A stretch of DNA of 64,000 nt, taken from assembly GCF_024662235.1 (NCBI RefSeq), contig NZ_CP096276.1, forward strand, positions 496,001-560,000, read 5' to 3'. Both the position numbers and the translations under genes were made by a program. This document shows, one piece after another, positions 25,652-34,537 of this stretch. The stretch comes from Pimelobacter simplex (GTDB lineage: Bacteria; Actinomycetota; Actinomycetes; Propionibacteriales; Nocardioidaceae). The notes below the pieces were generated by a model. That model was given only the letters and a program-made list of their open reading frames with translations, searched no databases and had not been told where the DNA came from. Within the stretch, counting starts at the first letter, position 1, and every line of letters begins with the position of its first letter.

Positions 25652-28600
25652 TCACCGTGCCGGGCCGGCCGGATCGGGTCCCGCAGCCGGTATGTCTTGG
25701 CCGAGACGAGGGGTGACGGCCGCGGGCGCGAGCCGCCGCTCGGCGGCGCGGCGACGGGACTGAGGATCGCGCCTCGCGGTGTTCCTGCGGGCTTCGTCGT
25801 TGATCTCGTCGATGCGCTCCTGGGCGTAGGCCGGGCCGTTGCGGTCCCGCTGGATGCTTTCGGTGAGGGTCTGGTGTTCAAGGATTCCGGGGGCGAGGTG
25901 GAGCTGGTTGCGGAGTCGTTCGCTGGCCTCCCGCCAGGTGTCGGCTCCGCGGGCGGCGAGGATTCGGGCGGTCTGGTGGATCAGCTTCTGACGCACGGCG
26001 GTGTCGGACCAGTGGCCGGCGGTGCGGAGCAAGTGGTCGATCATCGCGTCGCCGAGCGGCGCTAGGTTTTCGATCGCGGCGGTGATCGCTGCGGCGCCCT
26101 GGGTCTCGAAGAGTCTGGCGGGGTCCAGCCCGTCGGGCAGGTCGAGATGGGTGGGGTCGAGGTCGGCGGCGGTCAGGTGCCAGAACGCCTTCTGGGCGGA
26201 CTTCCGGCCGGCGGGGTCGGAGTCGGTGGCCACGGCGATGCGGTCGCGCCCGTTGACCATGTCGATGTGGGTACGGAGCAGCTTGATTTGGCTGACGGTG
26301 AGCGCGGTTCCCATCGGGGCGATGCCGACGGCGGTGCCGTTGCTGCCCAGGGTGATGGCCAGCGCGTCCATGGGGCCCTCGACGAGGACCGGGAGCGCCC
26401 CGTCGGCGAGCCGTTCGCGAGCTTCGGCGTACCCGAAGAGTGCCTCACCCTTGGTGAAGACCGGCGTGGTGCGGGTGTTGAGGTACTTCGCTCCGGCGAA
26501 GTCGTCGTCGGTCTTGGTTGGGTTGCGGCGTCCGACGAACCCGAGGATCGCCTCAGCGTTGGGGTCATTGGGGTCGCGGATGGGCATGACGAGCCGGTCG
26601 CGAAAGAAGTCGCGATAGTAGGTCGTGCCGTCGTCGCGTTCACGCCGGGAGACGAGGCCAGCCTGTTCGAGCTCGTCGATGGTGGCGCCCTGGGCGGTGA
26701 GGTGGCGCATCAGGCTGTGTCCGCTGCCGGGCGCGTAGCCAACTCCGTAGTTGGGGTGCTCGGTGAGATCGGTTCCCAGACGCTCACGTAGATAGCCCGG
26801 CGCCCACGAGCGCGGGTAGCAGGACTCGAAGTAGGCCAGCGCCTGCTGGTTGAGCTCGTGGATCCGCTCGGCCGGGATCTGGTTCGGGTCGGGAAAGGCG
26901 TTCTCGGCGGTGACCTCGGCGGCCCGCTCCCACGGCAGAGGGGGCGCATACGGGTCCTCGACGTACGGGTAGTGGCCAGTTGCGCCATCGTCGTACGAAG
27001 GCTGGTCGGGTTCTTCGAGCGACGGCACCCAATCGACCGGCTCTGCTGCAAGAGCTTCGTACTCGTCCGGGGTGGGGGAGTGGACGACGGGGACGTTTGC
27101 GTCGTCGGGCTGGTCGCGGTACAAGGCGGCCATGAACTCGTCTGCGTCCTCGGGGGGCAGCAGGTCGGGGTCCGCGAGGACGACGTCGGCGCCGGCGTAC
27201 GGCGCCTCGTCGTTATCGGGCGTCGGCGCTTCTGTCGGCCGGTCGGTGAGCATGGCGATGCGCAGCACGAGGGCGTCGGCGACCTCGACGCCAGTCAGGC
27301 TGCCGTCCTGTGGGACGCCCGCCAAGGCACTGGAGAGGATCTCGGTTGGGTTCCAGCCGTGGTGCACGCAGGCTTCGTCGACCGCCGCGACGAATGCGGG
27401 CCACGCGGGCGTCTTCTGCAGGTAGTCGGCCTTGGTGGGTCCGACGAGTTCGGCCAGCGCGGTGCGCCAGGTGGGCTGCAGCAGGTTCGCGGAGTGCTCG
27501 TCGGCACCGAGCGCGGCGGGACCGAGGTGGGGAACGAGGCGCCACCACAGCGCGGCGGCCTGCTGCTCATCGGGCAGTGGTCGTGCGGTTGCGGCGGTGT
27601 CGGTGTGGGTGCCGGAGTGGCTGCCGGGCGGGGAGGGGTCGGTGGCGAGTGCCTGCTTTATGTAGTCGGTGACGGGCAGTCCGGCGCGTTCGAGGCGGGC
27701 GAGTCGCTGGCACAGTGGGGTGATCCACGGGTCCGCGCGGACGGTCTCGGGCAGTTCCTGGTACCAGGTGCGTTCGGAGAAGGGGTAGCTCGGGCGCGCC
27801 TGGCGGACGGCCCGGTTGAGGTTGGCCTGGTGGGCGCCGGGGGAGCCGATGGTGCGGTCGCCGGTGGGGCGCAGGTCGTTCTCGTCGGCCCGGGTCACTG
27901 CCCGCCACACGGCGAGATCGGCGCGCAGATCGGTGTCCTCGTCCTCGAGGAACGGCTGTGCCCAAACAGGCGCGGTGGCGCCGGTCCATCCACGGGCCTC
28001 CTCGCAGACGGCGTCTATATGCTCACCCACAAGCTGGTGGTAGGTGGCCGTGAACGGTCCCCAGTCGAGGTTGTCGGCCAGTCGGGCGGGGATGCCGGGC
28101 AGCCAGGGGAGCGGACCCTGGGTGGGCGGGGGAGTGTCCGGGTCGTGTGGGCGGGCGGCGTTGAGTTCGGCGACGAGGTTGTCGATGCGGGCGTCGAGGA
28201 CGGCGGCGGGGTCGCGTGCGTCGGCGAGCGAGCCGACGCCCACGGCTGCGGTGAGCAGCTTCAGGGGGTTGTGTTCGTCGAGCGCGGTGAGCGCGAGGTG
28301 GGAGCGCAGCGTCGGCCAGGCGGGGGCGTCGGTCAGCCCGGTGAGGAGTACTTCGGCATGCACGTCGATCTTGTCCATGCCGACGGGGCCGATGAGGTTC
28401 TCGGCGCCGGCCGTGACCGCGTCGTGGTAGCGCGCGGCCATGTCCCCGAGGAGCTGGTGCGGGTTGGTCTGCTCGCGCAGCGTGGTGGTCGCAGAGACCG
28501 GGGAGCCGTCGCGGCGCAGCATCTGGGCGATGCGGTCGAGCGCGGTCGGTGGGATCAGGGCTTCGGGTCGGATCAGGTTGTGCGGGTCGCCGTCGGAGGC

Positions 28601-31588
28601 GACGTTGAGGTAGAGGTGGTTGGCGAACTTGCCGCGCGAGAGCGCGACGTAGAGCAGGTTGCGGTCTTCGTCACCGGTGAGGACGACGTGGCAGGTGCCG
28701 GTGGTGATGCCCTGGGCGCCGTGCACGGTGGTTGCATAGCCGAGCTGCACGAACTCGGCAACGTAGCCGGCCGGGAGGGTGACGGTCTTGCCGAGCTGGT
28801 CGTGGACCACGGTCAAGGAGCCGTCGGCGTTGACGCCTCTGACGTGCCAGCGGTCGCCGTTCTTGACCCAGTTGGTGCGGCTGATGCGAAGGCGACGGTC
28901 GTTCTCACGGGTGATGATCCGATCCCCTTGGGACACTTTCGTGCCGTCGGCCAGCGTCAGTCCGCGCCCGATCTCCACCTCGTCGCGTCCGGCGAGGCGG
29001 TCGTTGCGGGCGCGGGTGTTGAGCTCGGCGACCAGATCGCGGGTCGGTGCGATCAAGATCGAGTCGGCGTCCCCGGTGCTACGGGCGCGGTCGGCGGCCC
29101 AGGCGGCGTAGGCCTGGTCCGCGCAGGCGCCGAGGTCGCCGACGTGGATGCGGCCCCGGTCGGCGTAGTACGCGATCGCCGACGGGTCGCCCTCACGCAA
29201 CGCGAGGGTGGCGGCGGCTTCGGCGTGATTGAGACTGCCGTCGGGGTTGCGGAAGCGGTGCACTTCGCTCAGGGTGACCGCGCCGACCTGGTGGGCGATG
29301 TCGCGCAGCACGCCGCCGGCGGCGACCGAGGCGAGCTGCCGGTCATCACCAATCAGCCGCACCTGGCCGCCACGGGAGGTGATGTAGTCGACCGCGGCCG
29401 CCAGATCGGTGGTCGCGGCCATACCTGCCTCGTCGATCAGGACCAGGGTTTTGGCGTTGATCCTCTCCATCCACGCAGGCGCCGCACCGTGCTCGTCTGG
29501 ATGCTGGGCGTGCCACACGAGCTTGGCCAGGGTGTCGGCGCGAACATCCTCCCGGCCCGCATCGCTGGTGTCGGGGTTGATGGCGGCGCCGAGTTCTTGG
29601 GCGGCAACCGCGGAGGGTGCGAGGCCGATGACGGTGCCGCCGGAGTCCTGCCAGGCGCGGGCGAGGACGGCCATGGCGGTGGTCTTACCGGTGCCGGCGG
29701 GTGCGAGGGCGAGCTGGACTGCGCGGCCGCTGGTGGCCATCTCGCGGACCAGGGACTGCTGCGCGGCGTTCAGTTGGAGCCCGGTGGTGTCGCTGTTGGC
29801 GGCGGCTTCGGCGATCGCGATGCTGATGCGGACCTCGCTGATGGTGCGGCCGCCGGAGCGGCGGGCGGAGGCGATGATGCGCCGCTCGGCGTCGACCACG
29901 GCCTGGGAGGTGTACTGGCGGGCGCCGGCGAGGCTGTAGACACTGACCACCTCCTGGCCCCCGACAACGCCAGCGACGCCGCGCTCGGTGCGCTGAAGGG
30001 GAGCGGGGATCGTCACGTCCCGTTCGGCCGCGGTGGTGGGGTGGGTGAGCGGGTCGGGGTCCTTGAAGGCGAGGCAGTGCTCACCGGTTGCGGTGGCCAC
30101 GACCCGGTCGACGGCAGCGTCGAGGTCGGCCAGTCGGATGCCGTGGGCGCGGGCCTGGCGCTGTGCCTCGGCGCGCAGGTGCCAGACCTGCCAGGTCGCA
30201 CGGTCTTCGGCGACCCGCTCGACGACCTGTTTCGCAGTCGCGCCGACCCACTCGTCGGTGACGTCCTGGGCGTCCGGCGTGTGGCCGAGGCATTGCTCGA
30301 CCATGTCGCGGACGGCCTGCTCGCTGCCGATGATCGCGATCGCCTCGGCCAGCCAGGCGGCTCGCTGGTCGGCCTCGGCGCGGGGTGCGTGCTTTGCCTG
30401 GCGGGTCTGCTCCCAGGCCTGCTCGGCGAGGGTGACGGCCTCGCCTTCGGTCGGCGGGCGGCCGTGCTCGGCCTGGAAGGCGGCCGCCAGTTCGCGGCGC
30501 CGGGCCTCGATAGCGTGGTGCCGCTTGGACCAGGCCGCCGCGAGACGCTCGTAGACGCCGACGATCTCGCGCACCGGCCGCTTGTCCCTCACCGGCCCGT
30601 GGCCCGTGTTCGGGCCGCTGCGGCGGTTCTCGAAACGGACCCCCAGCCGGGCGATGAGCTCGGACTCGATCAGGGTGTTGTACATCTCCGCGAGGGTGAC
30701 GTTGGCCTTGAACAGGACCCGGCCGTCGACCGCGAGCCAGCGGCCGGTCTCATCCTGGACTTTGTTGCTGACCGCGACGTGAGTGTGGAGGTGCGGGTCG
30801 GAGGAGCGGGCGTCGCGGTGGGTGAACATGCCCGCGATCAGCCCCTTGGCCCTTACCTGCTGGAGGCCGCCGCGGCCGCGGCGCGTGAACAGCACCTCCT
30901 GCTCCAGCCACGACAGGGTGGCCTCGACCGCGGAGTGGTGGGCGGCCTCGATCTGCTGAGCGACGTCCCGGTCGGCGAGTGCCCACAGCGTCGAGACGGA
31001 CTTCACTGGAGCGAAGGTGAGGTCGTACCCGGCCACCGCGGTGGTCTGCTGGCGGGTGGCCTTGGCCATGAACGAGCCCCGCTCGCGGTCGTCGATCGGT
31101 GCCCGACCGTGCTCACGGAGGAAGTACTCGTTGCCCAGTGCGGTGCGGATCTTCGCCCGTATCTCGGCCGGCACCCGGGTCTTCCAGTGCTCACCGCGGG
31201 ACAGGTTGTAGGCGGCGTAGCGCTTGGCGGTCTCCTGGAGGAACTCCGGCTGGTTGCCCCGGTAGATCGCGAAGACGCGACCGAGCTGGGAGGCCTTCTT
31301 GGCCTGCGCGACGCTCTTCCCGGCGTCCAGAGCGGCGTTCTCCAGGCGCTCGGCGTCCGGGTGGCGACCCTCGCCGAACAGGTTCCGCATCTGCGCCTCG
31401 GTGACCTCCGAGCCGACGGCGAGCCCGAGGTCGCCGAGTCCGGCGCCGAACCAACGGCCCGGTGACTCGCCCTTCCCGGCGTAATAGTCGGCCAGTCCCG
31501 CGTGGCCGCGGTCGGTCGCATCGTGCACGGCGACCTGACGGGTCAGGTACGTATACCCGTCGCCCGCGGTCAGCTTGTGCACACCCAT
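25652..31588 (-). CDS. MobF relaxase-helicase-primase (TraA-like)
   Basis: A giant protein of 1978 residues, read from the ATG at 31588 (MGVHKLTAGDGYTYLTRQ), where MobF relaxases place their catalytic tyrosines (Y12/Y14). Upstream in-frame sequence is not relaxase-like, so a longer start was rejected. The metal-binding triad DPHLHTHVAV is near residue 263. The helicase Walker A LAPAGTGKTTA is near residue 630, with DEAG later. From about residue 1560 a DnaG-like primase core follows, with TOPRIM motifs LVEGPMDALA and TDSDPAGRKS. It nicks oriT, unwinds and may prime the transferred strand. It is on the strand opposite to the conjugation operon. Confidence 0.88.
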   Translation of the reverse strand: MGVHKLTAGDGYTYLTRQVAVHDATDRGHAGLADYYAGKGESPGRWFGAGLGDLGLAVGSEVTEAQMRNLFGEGRHPDAERLENAALDAGKSVAQAKKASQLGRVFAIYRGNQPEFLQETAKRYAAYNLSRGEHWKTRVPAEIRAKIRTALGNEYFLREHGRAPIDDRERGSFMAKATRQQTTAVAGYDLTFAPVKSVSTLWALADRDVAQQIEAAHHSAVEATLSWLEQEVLFTRRGRGGLQQVRAKGLIAGMFTHRDARSSDPHLHTHVAVSNKVQDETGRWLAVDGRVLFKANVTLAEMYNTLIESELIARLGVRFENRRSGPNTGHGPVRDKRPVREIVGVYERLAAAWSKRHHAIEARRRELAAAFQAEHGRPPTEGEAVTLAEQAWEQTRQAKHAPRAEADQRAAWLAEAIAIIGSEQAVRDMVEQCLGHTPDAQDVTDEWVGATAKQVVERVAEDRATWQVWHLRAEAQRQARAHGIRLADLDAAVDRVVATATGEHCLAFKDPDPLTHPTTAAERDVTIPAPLQRTERGVAGVVGGQEVVSVYSLAGARQYTSQAVVDAERRIIASARRSGGRTISEVRISIAIAEAAANSDTTGLQLNAAQQSLVREMATSGRAVQLALAPAGTGKTTAMAVLARAWQDSGGTVIGLAPSAVAAQELGAAINPDTSDAGREDVRADTLAKLVWHAQHPDEHGAAPAWMERINAKTLVLIDEAGMAATTDLAAAVDYITSRGGQVRLIGDDRQLASVAAGGVLRDIAHQVGAVTLSEVHRFRNPDGSLNHAEAAATLALREGDPSAIAYYADRGRIHVGDLGACADQAYAAWAADRARSTGDADSILIAPTRDLVAELNTRARNDRLAGRDEVEIGRGLTLADGTKVSQGDRIITRENDRRLRISRTNWVKNGDRWHVRGVNADGSLTVVHDQLGKTVTLPAGYVAEFVQLGYATTVHGAQGITTGTCHVVLTGDEDRNLLYVALSRGKFANHLYLNVASDGDPHNLIRPEALIPPTALDRIAQMLRRDGSPVSATTTLREQTNPHQLLGDMAARYHDAVTAGAENLIGPVGMDKIDVHAEVLLTGLTDAPAWPTLRSHLALTALDEHNPLKLLTAAVGVGSLADARDPAAVLDARIDNLVAELNAARPHDPDTPPPTQGPLPWLPGIPARLADNLDWGPFTATYHQLVGEHIDAVCEEARGWTGATAPVWAQPFLEDEDTDLRADLAVWRAVTRADENDLRPTGDRTIGSPGAHQANLNRAVRQARPSYPFSERTWYQELPETVRADPWITPLCQRLARLERAGLPVTDYIKQALATDPSPPGSHSGTHTDTAATARPLPDEQQAAALWWRLVPHLGPAALGADEHSANLLQPTWRTALAELVGPTKADYLQKTPAWPAFVAAVDEACVHHGWNPTEILSSALAGVPQDGSLTGVEVADALVLRIAMLTDRPTEAPTPDNDEAPYAGADVVLADPDLLPPEDADEFMAALYRDQPDDANVPVVHSPTPDEYEALAAEPVDWVPSLEEPDQPSYDDGATGHYPYVEDPYAPPLPWERAAEVTAENAFPDPNQIPAERIHELNQQALAYFESCYPRSWAPGYLRERLGTDLTEHPNYGVGYAPGSGHSLMRHLTAQGATIDELEQAGLVSRRERDDGTTYYRDFFRDRLVMPIRDPNDPNAEAILGFVGRRNPTKTDDDFAGAKYLNTRTTPVFTKGEALFGYAEARERLADGALPVLVEGPMDALAITLGSNGTAVGIAPMGTALTVSQIKLLRTHIDMVNGRDRIAVATDSDPAGRKSAQKAFWHLTAADLDPTHLDLPDGLDPARLFETQGAAAITAAIENLAPLGDAMIDHLLRTAGHWSDTAVRQKLIHQTARILAARGADTWREASERLRNQLHLAPGILEHQTLTESIQRDRNGPAYAQERIDEINDEARRNTARRDPQSRRRAAERRLAPAAVTPRLGQDIPAAGPDPAGPAR

Positions 31589-31839
31589 CACGCCACGGAG
31601 AAGCAACCGCAGCGAGCCCGTTTCGGACACCTGCCTGGAAAAAGGACCGGCGGTGCATAGGGTGCGAGGCAGGTGAGCGGGGTCCGCGACGCGGTGGTGA
31701 GCGGCAGCGGTGCTCGCCTCGAAATGGAATGCGGGGGTCGGGCTCGGAGTGTCCGATCGATCGGGGACCGCGTTGCTTCTGTCTGGTGAAGGCGTCGCGG
31801 CGGGCCGCGACCTCGGATCAAGGAAGCGGTGGTTTGCCA

Positions 31840-32153
31840 GTGAGCACCACGGCACAAGCGCAGGCAGGTCGTGACCGCGCCCGGGAACGGCGGCTGAAGG
31901 TTGCGCGGGAGCGCCGACGTCAGCTGGATCCCCAGCAGCAGGCCAGGGAGCAGCGGATCAGCGGGGCCACGGTCGACGTCGAGCTGGCGTGGGAGGCCAG
32001 GGACGAGGCCGAGCGGGCGATGGCGGCGGAGATCGCGGCCGGGACCGCGATTGAGCGGCTCCTGGGGGAGCGACTCTCAGTGACCAACGTGGTCGAACTG
32101 ACGGGTTGCATCAGCCGACCGCCCGGCGACTCCGCCCGACCGTTCCTCAGTGA
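31840..32153 (+). pseudogene. Relaxase-adjacent HTH protein with frameshift near the end
   Basis: From the GTG at 31840, divergent to the relaxase, the frame reads MSTTAQAQAGRDRARERRLK and a long charged helix, then ERLLGERLSVTNVVELTG. Beyond about 32105 the natural continuation GLHQPTARRLRPTVPQ lies in the neighbouring frame and stops at 32151-32153. One missing base in the GGGTT run would give a 104-residue coiled-coil/HTH protein, as often encoded next to MobF relaxases (possibly an oriT accessory or regulator). As it stands, the frame runs on into unrelated sequence. Sequencing error is a possible explanation. Confidence 0.5.
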
Positions 32154-32481
32154 GCGCAGCTCAGCGGTGGGGAACCACGCCCTGATGAACGCCCGGCGCA
32201 CAGCCAACACACTCCCGCCTACACCGAACACTTCGTCGAGTGCGACTTCCCCGGTTGCCATGCACCGCCCGTCCGGGGTCGTCGATGTGGATCGACCACA
32301 GCTCGTTCGGGTCTCCGGCTGTGGGTCGTGGGCCGTGTCGGCACGCAGGGGAGGACACGGCTGATGGCGAGGTACAGTCCCGACGTACATCAACGCTCCG
32401 CTCCAGCCACAGTGTCGAGAGCGCTCCGAGCATGCACGAGGTGTGTGCCACTGGGCGGTCGCAAGGAATCGGGGGGTCTCC
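32154..32481. other. Decayed stretch with small frameshifted coding trace
   Basis: No intact gene. On the plus strand a trace reads YTEHFVECDFPGCHAPPV (about 32218-32275) and continues in another frame as VVDVDRPQLVRVSGCGSWAV (to about 32340), consistent with a small decayed protein of unknown family. The rest has no features I can support. Confidence 0.3.
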
Positions 32482-32695
32482 GGCCAAGTCCCGCGGGTTG
32501 GTGGGCTTATGAGGTGATCCTCGGTGCCTATTCGCCGCTGTCGATCGCGGCGGTGGGACCATTATCGCGCTCGGGCTAGAGCAGTGCCAATGGATCCCTC
32601 GGAGATGTACCGTCGGTCGCCGCGGCTTGCCACTCGTCGTGGATGTCGGCCCAGGACGGCTCCGACGAGCCTGATCTCGGCGGCGGGGATACTCC
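32482..32695 (-). mobile_element. Remnant of an IS256-family end, related to copy D
   Basis: Aligns by eye with the left end of the element at 36823: the inverted-repeat core CCCGCGGG-TTGGTGGGCTT, then GAGGTGATCCTCGGTGCC, and further matching blocks such as CACTCGTCGTGGATGTCG and GGCTCCGACGAGCCTGAT. Many substitutions and indels destroy the reading frame. Only the last about 50 codons of a transposase on the minus strand are represented. Confidence 0.65.
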
Positions 32696-32836
32696 CAAGC
32701 CGCGGATAGCCGACGAATTATGTGCGACAGCAACCCGCCATGCGCACCCTCGGTGCAGGGCCGCAGGTGGCGCCGCATTGACTCGCCCAAATTCGACCGA
32801 GACGAGGACTCCCAGCAAGGCGGCTCCGAGCCCGGC

Positions 32837-33535
32837 TCAAGCTTCCCGCAAGAGCGCGACGTCCGACACCGAGGCGATGTGTAGAGCCATTGCTCGCGAA
32901 GCCGCTTCGGGATCACGGGCTCGAATCGCGTCGGCGACCAACTGGTGCCCTTTCAGGGAAGCTTCGGGCCGCCCAGGCTGGGACAGTGACTCTGTGCGTG
33001 ACTCTCGAATGAGTTCGGAGATCTCCGACATCAAGTCGCCGAGAAGAGCCGAATGGCCCGCGGCGGTCACGGCAGCATGGAACCGCTCGTCTCCTGACAT
33101 GCCCAATTCGTTGTGCTCGATCTCGTGTTGCATGAAAAGGAGCGCGTCGTCGATCGCAGCCAAGTCGTTGTCGTCTCGGCGCTCTGCGGCGAGTGCCGCA
33201 AGTTTTACTTCCATCGCTTCGCGGGCCTCGATCACATCGCGCAACCGTCGCCGGCGTGCACCGAGCGCACTCAGCATCTGTCGGCCCACCGGAATGTCCA
33301 AGATGATGGCTCCGTCGCCATGCCTGACGTCGACGATGCCCTGCACCTCAAGCGCGATCAGCGCTTGGCTAACCGACGCTCGGCTCACGCGCAGCTGGCT
33401 CGCAAGATCGCGCTCGGCCGGCAAGCGATCTCCGACGCTCAGCCCGGCTTCGACGATATAGGTGACCAGCTGCTCGACGAGTTGCTCGTAGAGGCGAGGC
33501 CGAGAGACGGCCTTCAACTCAACCTGGTTCGCCAC
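32837..33535 (-). CDS. GntR-family regulator, FadR/FCD type (paralogue 1)
   Basis: A 232-residue regulator from the GTG at 33535, chosen because GAGGGAGA lies nine bases upstream. The N-terminal winged helix is clear (RLYEQLVEQLVTYIVEAGLS, RLPAERDLASQLRVSRASVS, VDVRHGDGAII), followed by an all-helical FCD ligand domain with candidate metal/ligand residues in SGDERFHAAV and at the histidines GHSALL and LHIASVSD. About 70% identical by eye to the regulator at 49934. It is transcribed away from the decayed reductase-DUF1989-amidase unit and probably controls both through the palindrome at 33611-33623. The effector is unknown. Confidence 0.9.
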   Translation of the reverse strand: MANQVELKAVSRPRLYEQLVEQLVTYIVEAGLSVGDRLPAERDLASQLRVSRASVSQALIALEVQGIVDVRHGDGAIILDIPVGRQMLSALGARRRRLRDVIEAREAMEVKLAALAAERRDDNDLAAIDDALLFMQHEIEHNELGMSGDERFHAAVTAAGHSALLGDLMSEISELIRESRTESLSQPGRPEASLKGHQLVADAIRARDPEAASRAMALHIASVSDVALLREA

Positions 33536-33568
33536 GTGAACGTCTCCCTCGCCTCGCCGCTGGTACCC

Positions 33569-33589
33569 GTCTTGACAACGTCTCAAGAC
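33569..33589. promoter_or_regulatory. Inverted repeat GTCTTGA-N7-TCAAGAC
   Basis: Perfect 7-bp arms at 33569-33575 and 33583-33589 in the divergent GntR promoter region. Overlaps the -35 box of the rightward promoter, so it may be a second operator. Confidence 0.4.
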
Positions 33590-33600
33590 TACTACATTCT
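33572..33600 (+). promoter_or_regulatory. Predicted promoter TTGACA-N17-CATTCT
   Basis: TTGACA at 33572-33577 and CATTCT at 33595-33600 with a 17-bp spacer. The same hexamers and spacing occur in front of moaE (49873-49901, minus strand). It would drive the now-decayed reductase, DUF1989 and amidase genes. The GTGGC palindrome lies 10 bp downstream of the -10 box, suiting repression. Confidence 0.5.
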
Positions 33601-33610
33601 CATTGAGTAG

Positions 33611-33623
33611 GTGGCTAGGCCAC
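33611..33623. promoter_or_regulatory. Palindromic operator GTGGCTAGGCCAC
   Basis: Perfect 5-bp arms GTGGC/GCCAC around TAG. The same 13-mer recurs at 59586-59598 and half-matching forms at 49843-49853 and 52085-52094, each in front of a catabolic or moco unit. Likely bound by one or both FadR-type GntR paralogues. Confidence 0.6.
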
Positions 33624-33744
33624 TGATCCACCGCACCTTGAAGTCCTTGGAGTGCCCGATGTCCGACCCAACTTCGTACCCGATGAACCGCTGGGTGCGC
33701 GAGCCCCCGGTGCCAACGACCCTGCACGTGCAGCCCGATGGCCG

Positions 33745-34395
33745 CGATGCGCGGCCCTGAACTCGTCGCAAGTGCTGAAGTCGGACCCTATGCCCGACTT
33801 CACACCATCCGGCTTGCGCAACTAGCAGGGTTCCGGGTCGCCCAGTACGCTGTCCTCGATCTTGGCGACGGGCTGAGGCGGGGTCATACTCGATGGTCGG
33901 TCAACTCGATCCCGATCTGCGACCCGAGCGGGAGACCGCGCAGCTGTTCACTGCCGGCGCTGCTCGCATTCAGACGCCTCAAGACCGCGATTGCCGCGAT
34001 GTCACCTCACGTCGACGTGTCGACTCGCGCGACCGACGACCCGCTCGTTCTGATCGCCGGCGGAATAGGTGTGGCTCCATGATCGCGATCGCGGACGCAC
34101 TCGCCGGCGCGAGAGACTCCCACCCGGTCCGCAACCTTTACGATGCTGACCCAAAGGCAGCCCTGGTATGCGCCTGTCGTTACTACGGAGTGCCTTGCTG
34201 ACCTGCACGCGGGCGTTAGTCCGTTCGCGCCGGGACGGACGCGGACTCACTGATCGACATCCGCGATGGAGTCGACGTCGACTGGTCGGCGGAGCAGACC
34301 TACCCTGGCAGCGCACCGTGCGATCGGGGACGTCGCACTGCAGCGCCTGAACGAGCTGGGCCGCTTCACTAGACCAGATTCATTATGACAGGGAG
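33745..34395 (+). pseudogene. Decayed ferredoxin reductase, paralogue of the gene at 54218
   Basis: Fragments in three frames match the C-terminal two thirds of the reductase at 54218-55207: LHTIRLAQLAGFRVAQYAVL with DLGDGLRR (compare IIRLHMQAEFRPGQYAVLNL), PLVLIAGGIGVAP (PVVLIAGGTGISP), IADALAGARDSHPVRNLYDA (LANELAGTPEDRPVRAFYGA), RDGVDVDWSAEQTYPG (RDNLDLPWEVARYYLAG) and DQIHYDR (DRIHYDR). Several deletions and frameshifts, including loss of the FAD motif region. The N-terminal 2Fe-2S domain is absent. It shows that the reductase existed in two copies beside two GntR paralogues. Confidence 0.75.
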
Positions 34396-34537
34396 CGGCA
34401 GAAACTGGACGCCGACGAAGGATTCGACAAGTCCGCCGTACACAGGTCTAGCCGCAGACCCTGTGACGTCGGTCCGCCAGCCGAGCATCGGCAGCCAAGC
34501 GCAAGAACGCGTGAGGCCACTTTGAACGGAGAATGAA

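Noticed and set aside
26858..31465. 1535-codon open frame on the plus strand opposite the relaxase
   Set aside because: It is a shadow of the relaxase gene: GC-rich third positions keep the antisense frame open, the translation is Gly/Val/Arg-rich with no motif, and the minus-strand frame has full relaxase, helicase and TOPRIM motifs.
33659..33760. 33-codon frame MSDPTSYPMNRWVREPPV just behind the first operator
   Set aside because: Has a possible TTGGAG site and protein-like sequence, but it is too short and lies at the edge of a decayed region; may be a remnant of a larger gene.
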